Notes under the pieces: model-generated | Databases searched by the model: none | What the model was told of the DNA's origin: nothing | What the model saw: the letters and a program-made list of their open reading frames with translations, nothing else | Shown: positions 1 to 5,828 of the stretch, piece by piece | Layout of the letters: each line of letters opens with the position of its first letter | How positions within the stretch are numbered: the stretch's first letter is position 1 | Position numbers and translations under genes: made by a program | Assembly (NCBI GenBank): GCA_946885335.1 | Contig: CAMPGG010000164.1 | Location: 1-7,485 of the forward strand | Length of the DNA: 7,485 bases | Source of the DNA: an uncultured Chitinophagaceae bacterium | GTDB lineage: Bacteria; Bacteroidota; Bacteroidia; Chitinophagales; Chitinophagaceae | Direction: 5' to 3'

Positions 1-495
1 GAAGCGGAATGGGAGTATGCGGCAAAAGCCGGATCAGCAACTGCCTATTTTTTTGGTGATGATGAAAAAAATTTACCTGATTTTGCATGGTATAAAAAAA
101 ACAGTGATGGTAAATACCATGAAGTTGGTTTACTGAAACCTAATCAATGGAATTTGTATGATATGTATGGAAATGTTGCTGAGTGGACCTTGGATCAGTA
201 TGATGCAAATTATTTTGAACAAATGAAATCAGAAAAAAACAACCCTGTATTGCAACCGGATAAAAAACATCCACGGACCATAAAAGGTGGCAGTTACCTG
301 GATGATGCTGCAGCATTAAGATCCGCAAACAGGATTAAATCGGAATTAAAATGGAACCAACGTGATCCGCAAATACCAAAAAGTAAATGGTGGAATACAG
401 ATGCTCCATTTATTGGTTTTCGGATTGTACGGCCGGTTGAACAACCATCTCCCGATGCCATTGAATCATTTTTTAAATTACATCTTGGTAAATAA
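1..495 (+). CDS. SUMF1 / formylglycine-generating-enzyme-like domain protein, 5' truncated by window edge
   Basis: The frame is open from base 1 and ends at TAA, giving the last 164 residues. Family hallmarks are visible in order: EAEWEYAAKAG at residues 1-11, the NxYDMYGNVAEW block ending at W62, KGGSYLDD at 95-102, RSANR at 107-111 and IGFRIVR at 138-144. These match the C-terminal half of the FGE-sulfatase (SUMF1) fold, shared by sulfatase-activating enzymes, EgtB-type enzymes and gliding/secretion lipoproteins such as GldJ/GldK. In true formylglycine-generating enzymes the GGSYxC block carries the two copper-binding catalytic cysteines. Here those positions are Asp101 and Leu106, and no cysteine occurs in the visible part, so classical sulfatase activation is unlikely. 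The start, any signal peptide and the N-terminal half are outside the window. The next gene begins 14 bases after the stop, suggesting co-transcription. Family is well supported; exact role unknown. Confidence 0.9.
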   Translation, partial: EAEWEYAAKAGSATAYFFGDDEKNLPDFAWYKKNSDGKYHEVGLLKPNQWNLYDMYGNVAEWTLDQYDANYFEQMKSEKNNPVLQPDKKHPRTIKGGSYLDDAAALRSANRIKSELKWNQRDPQIPKSKWWNTDAPFIGFRIVRPVEQPSPDAIESFFKLHLGK

Positions 496-509
496 TAAAA
501 CTGACTATT

Positions 510-1838
510 ATGAATGAGAAAACTTCGCGTCGTGAATTTGTAAAAAATGCCGGCATCATCGGTGGTGGTATCCTTGCCATGCCTGTTATTTCGAAAGCCA
601 ATTTTTTTTCTGAAGATGATAAAGTCATTAAGGTAGCTGTTGTTGGTTGCGGTGGACGTGGCACCGGTGCGGCATTACAGGCTTTATTGAGCAAACAAAA
701 TGTAAAAGTAGTTGCATTGGCCGATGCTTTTCGGGACAGGCTGGATAATTGTTATAAAACGTTATCAGCAGATGATCTGTCTGACTGGGGAATGGATGGC
801 AGTGTAAAGGATCGTGTGGATGTTCCCGAAGCAAGAAAATTTGTCGGCTTTGATGCATACGAAAAAGCCATTCCTTTAGCCGATGTAGTTATCCTTGCAA
901 CACCTCCCGGTTTCAGACCTTATCATTTCGAATCCTGCATTAATCATGGCAAACATGTATTCATGGAAAAGCCCGTGGCAGTTGATCCGGCAGGCATACA
1001 AAAAGTATTACAGGCCGCAGCATCAGCCAAACAAAAAAAATTAAACGTGGTGGTTGGTTTGCAACGTCGTTACCAGGATTCTTACCGGGCACTATATGAA
1101 AATAAACATCTCATTGGTGATATAACTTCTGCACAAGCCTGGTGGAACAGTGATGGTGTTTGGGTTAAACCACGAAAATATAATCAAACAGAAATGGAAT
1201 ACCAGATGCGTAACTGGTATTATTTTAACTGGCTTTGTGGCGATCATATCGTGGAGCAACATATTCATAATATAGATGTGATCAATTGGTTTAAGGGCGC
1301 CTACCCAATAAAAGCACAGGGGCTTGGTGGCCGGCAGGTTCGTAACGGGAAAGATCATGGAGAAATTTTTGATCATCATTTTGTTGAATATCATTATGCA
1401 GATGGTACCATTCTTAATAGTCAGTGTCGCCATATTCCAGGAACCATGAGTAAGGTTGATGAATTGCTGATTGGTACAAAGGGTAAAATATATGGAGATG
1501 CAGCCATGATCAAAGACCCAAAGGGTAAAACGCTTTTTCAATTTGATAAAAAGAAAGACAGGAATCCATACCAGACGGAGCATGATGAATTATTTGCAGC
1601 CGTTGCTAAAAACCAGTACAAATTTGCAGATGCGGAGATCGGCGCTTACAGTACTTTGTCCGCCATTATGGGTAGAATGGCAACTTATTCGGGCCAGGTT
1701 TTGGATGCGGAAAAATTATTGGATTCGGGTATCAGCATCATGCCTAAAGAATTTGATTTTAACGCCGCGCCACCTGTTTTGCCTGATAATTATGGATACT
1801 ATCCTGTTGCTGTTCCCGGCAAAACAAAATATTTATAA
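510..1838 (+). CDS. Gfo/Idh/MocA-family oxidoreductase with twin-arginine signal
   Basis: 442 residues. The N-terminus carries a Tat motif, SRREFVK at residues 6-12 (R7, R8), then a glycine-rich hydrophobic stretch (about 14-28), so export as a folded, cofactor-loaded protein is expected. The Rossmann dinucleotide loop is GCGGRG at 46-51. The family's EKP motif is at 153-155, with Lys154 the usual catalytic lysine. The central HxxD motif is H253-x-x-D256 in the sheet domain, followed by a conserved-looking FDHHFVEYHYADG stretch at 287-299. Family members oxidise or reduce, or use NAD(P)-coupled chemistry on, sugars, inositols and related glycosides; the substrate is not readable here. The ATG at 510 is chosen because it places the RR motif at the usual distance from the N-terminus. 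It lies 14 bases after the SUMF1-like gene, and this pairing suggests one operon. Family assignment is secure. Confidence 0.93.
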   Translation: MNEKTSRREFVKNAGIIGGGILAMPVISKANFFSEDDKVIKVAVVGCGGRGTGAALQALLSKQNVKVVALADAFRDRLDNCYKTLSADDLSDWGMDGSVKDRVDVPEARKFVGFDAYEKAIPLADVVILATPPGFRPYHFESCINHGKHVFMEKPVAVDPAGIQKVLQAAASAKQKKLNVVVGLQRRYQDSYRALYENKHLIGDITSAQAWWNSDGVWVKPRKYNQTEMEYQMRNWYYFNWLCGDHIVEQHIHNIDVINWFKGAYPIKAQGLGGRQVRNGKDHGEIFDHHFVEYHYADGTILNSQCRHIPGTMSKVDELLIGTKGKIYGDAAMIKDPKGKTLFQFDKKKDRNPYQTEHDELFAAVAKNQYKFADAEIGAYSTLSAIMGRMATYSGQVLDAEKLLDSGISIMPKEFDFNAAPPVLPDNYGYYPVAVPGKTKYL

Positions 1839-1851
1839 TGGAGTGATGTAG

Positions 1852-1859
1852 AATATTTG
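1852..1859 (+). promoter_or_regulatory. Weak candidate Bacteroidota -7 box upstream of paaG
   Basis: The 57-base gap before paaG contains AATATTTG, seven of eight positions of the Bacteroidota -7 consensus TAnnTTTG, 36 bases before the ATG. No clear TTTG lies 19-21 bases upstream; the nearest candidate is TTTA at 1832-1835. In AT-rich DNA a one-mismatch hit is expected by chance fairly often, so this is only a candidate start for the paa transcript. Confidence 0.2.
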
Positions 1860-1895
1860 GTGTTTACTATTCCAGCATGCTTAAAATTTATTTGA

Positions 1896-2669
1896 ATGTC
1901 TTCTGTATTATTTGAGTTAAGGGAAGGAGTAGGATGTATAACATTCAACAGGCCAGAAAAATTAAATTCTTTTAATGGTGAAATGGCTTTGAACCTGCAA
2001 ACGATACTGGATAACTGCCATTCAGAAGAAATACGTTCGGTTTATATAACGGGGTCGGGTAAGGCATTTTCTGCCGGGCAGGACATTGAAGAATTGACGG
2101 GTCCCAATCCGCCATCAACCAATAAAATTTTGGCTGAACATTTTAACCCGGTGATCACCAAAATCAGGGCTCTTAAAAAACCGGTTATAGCTGCCGTAAA
2201 TGGTGTGGCTGCTGGGGCCGGGGCCAATATTGCGCTTTGCTGCGATCTGGTTGCAGCTGCTAAATCTGCCTCTTTCATCCAGGCATTTTCAAAGATCGGT
2301 TTGATACCGGATAGTGGTGGAACCTATTTTTTACCCCGGTTAATTGGCTGGCAAAAAGCCAGCGCCCTGATGATGTTGGGTGAAAAAGTAAGTGCCGAAG
2401 AAGCGGAAAGGTTAGGTATGATCTATAAATGTTTTGAGGATGATGAATTTTCAGATAACGCTTTTTCTATTGCAAAAAAATTAGCCCAAATGCCTACTAC
2501 CGGCCTGGCCTATACGAAGGAGGCACTGCAGTTATCTTTTACCAATCCGCTTGATGAGCAATTAAAACTGGAGGACAAATTGCAGCAATTGGCTTCTGAA
2601 ACCCACGACTACAAGGAAGGTATTGCGGCTTTTATGGAAAAACGTAAACCTGTTTTTAACGGAAAATAA
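1896..2669 (+). CDS. paaG: Enoyl-CoA hydratase/isomerase family, ring-1,2-epoxyphenylacetyl-CoA isomerase PaaG
   Basis: 257 residues, close to the usual PaaG length (about 262 in E. coli). It is a crotonase-fold enzyme that converts the ring-1,2-epoxide of phenylacetyl-CoA to the seven-membered oxepin-CoA in aerobic phenylacetate breakdown in the cytoplasm. Features seen: NRPEKLNSFN (18-27), oxyanion-hole segment FSAGQDIEELTG (58-69), NGVAAGAGANIAL (102-114), and IGLIPDSGGTYFLPRL (134-149). Asp139 sits where PaaG has its catalytic Asp and hydratases have Glu. The C-terminal DYKEGIAAFMEKRKPVFNGK tail closely follows PaaG as I recall it. The immediate neighbour PaaI and the nearby PaaY support the specific name over a generic enoyl-CoA hydratase. 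ATG at 1896 is the only start giving a normal N-terminus. The main alternative would be another crotonase paralogue, which the context makes less likely. Confidence 0.88.
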   Translation: MSSVLFELREGVGCITFNRPEKLNSFNGEMALNLQTILDNCHSEEIRSVYITGSGKAFSAGQDIEELTGPNPPSTNKILAEHFNPVITKIRALKKPVIAAVNGVAAGAGANIALCCDLVAAAKSASFIQAFSKIGLIPDSGGTYFLPRLIGWQKASALMMLGEKVSAEEAERLGMIYKCFEDDEFSDNAFSIAKKLAQMPTTGLAYTKEALQLSFTNPLDEQLKLEDKLQQLASETHDYKEGIAAFMEKRKPVFNGK

Positions 2670-2672
2670 TTT

Positions 2673-2681
2673 ATGACTTGA
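2673..2681 (+). promoter_or_regulatory. Two-codon ORF (ATG ACT TGA) overlapping the TTG start of paaI
   Basis: The only ATG near the paaI start opens a two-codon frame whose TGA stop (2679-2681) overlaps the TTG start (2678-2680). This is the geometry of a stop/start overlap that lets a ribosome re-initiate. Whether it is used, or is chance, cannot be told from one sequence. What it does show is that ATG 2673 is not the paaI start. Confidence 0.3.
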
Positions 2682-3097
2682 AAAATAAAGTTGCCCGCAT
2701 CATTGACCAAATGTTGGAAAAGGATTATTTCTCACAATGGTTAGGCGTTCAAAGAATGGAGGAGAAGGAAGGCTATTGTCGTTTAAAGATGATCATCCGG
2801 GGTGAAATGTGCAATGGATTCGGTATTGCACATGGCGGCATCACTTATTCATTAGCTGATAGTGCGCTGGCCTTTGCATCAAACAGTCATGGTAAGCATG
2901 CCGTATCGGTTGAAACTTCTATATCACACATCAAACCCTTAAAAGAAGGAGATACAATTATTGCAACTGCTGAAGAAGTAAGTTGTAGTAACCGGATAGC
3001 CAATTACCTGGTACGGGTTGAAAATGAAAACCAGGAGCTGGTTGCACTTTTTAAAGGAGTGGTTTTTCGAAAAGACACCCTTTGGAATTTGGAATGA
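2678..3097 (+). CDS. paaI: Hydroxyphenylacetyl-CoA thioesterase PaaI (hotdog fold)
   Basis: 139 residues with a TTG start, matching the E. coli PaaI length of about 140. It has the PaaI-type hotdog signature NGFGIAHGGITYSLADSALAFASNS (46-70): His52-Gly53-Gly54 forms the substrate/oxyanion region and Asp61 aligns with the catalytic Asp of PaaI. The family hydrolyses hydroxylated phenylacetyl-CoA esters, releasing CoA trapped in dead-end products of the epoxidase step. The upstream ATG at 2673 cannot be used because it reads ATG-ACT-TGA. The first in-frame ATG, at 2711, would lose 11 residues of the N-terminal helix. TTG at 2678 therefore fits the family length best. The gene lies eight bases after the paaG stop, so the two are surely co-transcribed. 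Name supported by both sequence and context. Confidence 0.88.
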   Translation: MKNKVARIIDQMLEKDYFSQWLGVQRMEEKEGYCRLKMIIRGEMCNGFGIAHGGITYSLADSALAFASNSHGKHAVSVETSISHIKPLKEGDTIIATAEEVSCSNRIANYLVRVENENQELVALFKGVVFRKDTLWNLE

Positions 3098-3129
3098 TTT
3101 CCATTTAAATGTTATTGAAAGAATTAGAT

Positions 3130-3153
3130 TAAATTTAGGAAAGCAGACTTTCC
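3130..3153 (+). promoter_or_regulatory. Candidate promoter box plus inverted repeat before the membrane-protein gene
   Basis: The 85-base gap between paaI and the next gene holds TAAATTTA (3130-3137), one mismatch from the Bacteroidota -7 box. It is followed directly by a perfect inverted repeat GGAAAG-CAGA-CTTTCC (3138-3153). The repeat extends by two more pairs outside an A/A mismatch. It has no T-tract, so it is not a standard terminator. Placed over the likely transcription start, it could be an operator or a leader hairpin. The inverted repeat is seen directly; its function is a guess. Confidence 0.3.
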
Positions 3154-3182
3154 AAACCATTTCTAACTTTCAAAACAAGCTT

Positions 3183-3914
3183 ATGAGAAAAATTTCAACC
3201 TGGGCACGCAGGCATATTATGCTTACCCGCCTCCTGATTGGTTTGTTATATATTGTTATAAACCTGTTAGGTTTATTTTTAGGTGATCTACTCTTTTCCG
3301 CAAATATTGTTCTTACAACTTTATTTATTTACCTGCCCATCGGATTATTGTTTGCAGGAGTATTAATGTATCCATCCAAAGAAAGAAAACACAGCTACAA
3401 AAATTTTTATCGCCAACAAAAAACGGCTGACCTGGCACTGGCTGTTTCAACTTTTTTATTCATTGTTTATGGTGGCAACCTGTTGAATAAAACTTCTTAT
3501 ACCAGCTTTACAGGCGCATATGCTACAACGTTTTCAATTCCTTCCAGTCAATCGGTAAATACACCTGCCAGCATTCACCCAAAAGAAGAAGCAAAAGCAA
3601 CATCTAAAAAACCATTTTCCAAAAAAGAATTAAAAAAGAAACTTAAAAATAAGTGGAAGGAGTTTCGCAAACACTATAAGGAATCTACCAAAGGAGAAAA
3701 AACGGCGCTCATTATCCTGTCCGTTATTATTGCTGCGGGATTATTATTATTGCTGGCAGGACTATCCTGCGAAATTTCCTGTTCGGGATCAGAGGGAGCC
3801 GCCATTGCAGTAGGTTTATTAGGAACCGGTTTAATTATCTTTTTATTGGTGCGGGTAATTCAAAGAATTAACCGGGGACCGCGGGTTAAAGCCCAACCAG
3901 TTGAGGGTACATAA
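3183..3914 (+). CDS. Unrecognised membrane protein, five predicted TM segments and a lysine-rich loop
   Basis: I do not recognise this protein's function. ATG at 3183 gives 243 residues. The frame stays open back into paaI (to 3018), but that stretch is out of frame with paaI, reads as shadow sequence, and would give a non-signal-like N-terminus. Visible structure: TM segments at about 15-37, 41-62 and 82-100; a Ser/Thr-rich stretch at 102-130; a strongly basic, probably helical linker at 138-173 with about 15 lysines; then two more TM segments at about 174-194 and 206-226, separated by CEISCSGSEG (Cys196, Cys200). The short C-terminal hydrophobic pair around a CxxxCSG turn resembles a module I recall from Bacteroidota hypothetical proteins, a weak recollection only. 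The large basic loop would be cytoplasmic by the positive-inside rule. It sits between paaI and paaY, on the same strand, with an 85-base gap upstream. Confidence 0.75.
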   Translation: MRKISTWARRHIMLTRLLIGLLYIVINLLGLFLGDLLFSANIVLTTLFIYLPIGLLFAGVLMYPSKERKHSYKNFYRQQKTADLALAVSTFLFIVYGGNLLNKTSYTSFTGAYATTFSIPSSQSVNTPASIHPKEEAKATSKKPFSKKELKKKLKNKWKEFRKHYKESTKGEKTALIILSVIIAAGLLLLLAGLSCEISCSGSEGAAIAVGLLGTGLIIFLLVRVIQRINRGPRVKAQPVEGT

Positions 3915-3952
3915 TTCACTCTCAAATAAATTCGTCATTTTTGAACGAAAGT

Positions 3953-4549
3953 ATGGGTATGTTTTATGAATTTGACGGCTTCAGGCCGGTTGTACATTCA
4001 TCATCTTTCGTTCATCCGCAGGCGGTAGTTACAGGCAATGTAATTATCGGCAAAGATGTTTACATCGGTCCTGGCGCCATGCTTCGGGGCGACTGGGGAG
4101 CTATCATTATTGAAGATGGATGCAATGTGCAGGAAAACTGTATCATTCATATGTTTCCCGGCGTTACAGTGTTTTTGAAAGAAGCTGCGCATATTGGTCA
4201 TGGTGCGGTAATTCATGGTGCAACCATCGGTAAAAATTGTTTGGTTGGTATGAATGCGGTGATCATGGATGAAGTGGATTTGGGTGATGAATGTATTGTA
4301 GGTGCATTAACTTTTATAAAGCAAGGAGAGATAATCCCTGCACGTTCCGTTGTTGTAGGAAATCCTTCGAGAATAGTTAAAGAAGTGAGCGATGAAATGC
4401 TGCAATGGAAAACAGAAGGAACACATTTATACCAGCAACTACCGCAAGAAATGTTTTTGCATGCAAAACTTTGTGAACCATTAACAGAAATACCAACTGA
4501 CCGTCCTGTTCAAAAAATGAATTATAAACCTTTGAATAAAAAATCTTAA
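3953..4549 (+). CDS. paaY: PaaY-like hexapeptide-repeat protein (gamma-carbonic-anhydrase family thioesterase)
   Basis: 198 residues from ATG 3953; E. coli PaaY is of similar length. The body is a left-handed beta-helix of hexapeptide repeats (VVTGNV-IIGKDV-YIGPGA and onward, about residues 25-120). The gamma-carbonic-anhydrase metal-site histidines are visible as His66 (CIIHMFPG), His83 and His88 (HIGHGAVIHG, five apart). The C-terminal part ELxWKxxGTHxYQ-like (SDEMLQWKTEGTHLYQQL) and the EPLTEI segment are specific to PaaY rather than generic YrdA-type proteins. PaaY hydrolyses CoA esters of dead-end phenylacetate products and shows carbonic anhydrase homology. The frame could extend to a TTG at 3941, and ATG 3959 is also possible. 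ATG 3953 or 3959 best matches the E. coli N-terminus (MPIYQIDG versus MFYEFDG). The gene is 38 bases after the membrane-protein gene, so co-transcription is likely. Confidence 0.87.
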   Translation: MGMFYEFDGFRPVVHSSSFVHPQAVVTGNVIIGKDVYIGPGAMLRGDWGAIIIEDGCNVQENCIIHMFPGVTVFLKEAAHIGHGAVIHGATIGKNCLVGMNAVIMDEVDLGDECIVGALTFIKQGEIIPARSVVVGNPSRIVKEVSDEMLQWKTEGTHLYQQLPQEMFLHAKLCEPLTEIPTDRPVQKMNYKPLNKKS

Positions 4550-4556
4550 AATTTTA

Positions 4557-4603
4557 TTAATCACACTTGCCGGAAACTTCTTATTCCTTTTAAAAGTGAT
4601 TAA
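4557..4603 (+). other. Inverted repeat (stem-loop candidate) between paaY and the EEP gene
   Basis: TTAATCAC (4557-4564) is perfectly complementary to GTGATTAA (4596-4603). A ten-pair version also forms if CA bulges, using CACTT at 4564-4568 against AAGTG at 4594-4598. Inside the loop, GGAA (4572-4575) can pair with TTCC (4584-4587). The stems are AT-rich and lack a following T-tract, so this is not a convincing intrinsic terminator. It could be an operator or leader structure for the next gene, whose ATG is nine bases beyond the right arm. Confidence 0.35.
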
Positions 4604-4612
4604 ATTGCATGG

Positions 4613-5731
4613 ATGCCCAGCAAGATCCGCCGCTTTACTATTAAGGTACTGGTTGCAATCAATGTTTTTATAGCATTGCTTTTTTTGTTATCATGCCTTG
4701 CACCTTACCTGCACCCGGATAAGTATTGGTTTGTTTCGCTGTTGGGACTTGGGTTTGCAGGATTATTAATTTCCCTTGTTCTTATGTTTTTTTTCTGGTT
4801 GATCTTTCAACCAAAATATGCATTGATCTGTCTTATTCCATTATTGATCGGATGGAAAAGTATCAGCGTTTTTTTTGCCGCTAACCCTATCAGTGAATAT
4901 AATTTTACAAAAGATCCCAAACATATCCGGGTGGCTTCATGGAATGTTGCCAGGTTTATTGAGTTAAGCAGGAATAATAATAAGGGAAGTCAAACCCGTT
5001 TGAAAATGATGGAATTGTTAAAGCAGCAGGATGCGGATGTTGTTTGCTTACAGGAATTTCAGACCTCCACCAAGCCAGAATATTATGACAACATAGCTTA
5101 CATTCAAAAGAACCTCGGTTATAAATATTTTTATTTTGATTTCAGGGAAGATGGTAATCGTTTGTTTTACAGTTCCATCATTTTTTCCCGGTATCCTATC
5201 ATCAGCAATGGTGTGGTTCATTATCCCCGGCCAACTATTCCCGAAGCACTGATACATGCTGATATAAAAATAGGTAGGGATACCATTCGATTTTATTCCA
5301 CCCATTTTCAATCCGTTCAATTTAAGCAGGAGGATTATGAAAAAATCGATGAGATCACCCGTCAGCAAGACAGCATCCTTCAAAATTCCCGCAGCATTTT
5401 TTCTAAATTAAAATGGGGAGTCATTTATCGGGGTACACAGGCTGACATGGTAAAAACATTGTTGAATGATGCTCCATATCCCGTTGTTTTTTGTGCTGAT
5501 CTGAATGATGTACCCAATTCTTACGCTTATTTTACAACCAGGGGAACAATGCAGGATGCCTTCCTGGAAAAAGGATTTGGTGTGGGCCGCACTTTTTCTT
5601 CCTTATCACCCACTTTAAGGATCGATTATATTTTTGCAACGGATCATTTTAAGATCCGCCAGTTTAACCGGGAAGTAAAAAATTACTCAGATCATTACCT
5701 GTTGGTTGCTGATTTAGAATTAAAAAAATAA
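4613..5731 (+). CDS. Membrane-anchored endonuclease/exonuclease/phosphatase (EEP) family protein
   Basis: 372 residues. The N-terminal 90 residues hold three predicted TM segments (about 9-30, 38-66, 69-89) and the rest is an EEP (DNase I/AP-endonuclease-like) metallo-hydrolase domain. The full active-site set is visible: Asn111 (ASWNVARF), Glu148 (VCLQEF), His231 (FYSTHFQ), Asp296 and Asn298 (FCADLNDVPNS), Asp338 (LRIDYIF), and Asp360-His361 (YSDHYLLVADL). It is therefore probably a metal-dependent phosphodiesterase or phosphatase. Whether the substrate is nucleic acid, a phospholipid or an inositol phosphate is not decided by these motifs. The topology (odd number of TM segments) would put the catalytic domain opposite the N-terminus, plausibly periplasmic since the N-terminus is basic. 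ATG 4613 is chosen; an out-of-frame ATG at 4609 overlaps it. It has no visible link to the paa genes. Confidence 0.88.
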   Translation: MPSKIRRFTIKVLVAINVFIALLFLLSCLAPYLHPDKYWFVSLLGLGFAGLLISLVLMFFFWLIFQPKYALICLIPLLIGWKSISVFFAANPISEYNFTKDPKHIRVASWNVARFIELSRNNNKGSQTRLKMMELLKQQDADVVCLQEFQTSTKPEYYDNIAYIQKNLGYKYFYFDFREDGNRLFYSSIIFSRYPIISNGVVHYPRPTIPEALIHADIKIGRDTIRFYSTHFQSVQFKQEDYEKIDEITRQQDSILQNSRSIFSKLKWGVIYRGTQADMVKTLLNDAPYPVVFCADLNDVPNSYAYFTTRGTMQDAFLEKGFGVGRTFSSLSPTLRIDYIFATDHFKIRQFNREVKNYSDHYLLVADLELKK

Positions 5732-5779
5732 TTGCCCAAAACGATTTTGTATTAACAAAATAACTGGGGCTATATCACT

Positions 5780-5787
5780 TATTTTTG
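5780..5787 (+). promoter_or_regulatory. Likely Bacteroidota -7 promoter box for cysS
   Basis: TATTTTTG is a full match to the Bacteroidota primary-sigma -7 consensus TAnnTTTG, lying 41 bases before the cysS ATG in a 97-base gap. Transcription would start near 5794, leaving a leader of about 35 bases. A -33 TTTG is not at the usual distance: the closest, at 5746-5749, is 30 bases away rather than 19-21. Medium confidence. Confidence 0.45.
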
Positions 5788-5828
5788 CGATTCATTTTAA
5801 AGGAAGCCTGCGGGCATAACCAGCATTT

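Noticed and set aside
1092..1583. 163-codon minus-strand open frame inside the oxidoreductase gene
   Set aside because: Antisense to conserved Gfo/Idh/MocA coding sequence and without recognisable motifs.
1834..1839. TATAAT, a perfect enterobacterial -10 box, at the oxidoreductase stop codon
   Set aside because: Bacteroidota primary sigma uses a different -7 box, no -35 partner is at the right distance, and the hexamer overlaps a stop codon in AT-rich DNA.
3081..3094. Tandem TTTGGAA duplication at the paaI 3' end
   Set aside because: Two copies of a 7-mer inside coding DNA; too short to separate from chance, and the protein end remains plausible.
3018..3182. N-terminal extension of the membrane protein into paaI
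   Set aside because: It overlaps conserved paaI coding sequence in another frame, and the ATG at 3183 gives a sensible basic N-terminus followed by a TM segment.
3936..3943. CATTTTTG, one mismatch from the -7 box, before paaY
   Set aside because: It lies only nine bases before the chosen ATG, leaving almost no leader, and has no -33 element.
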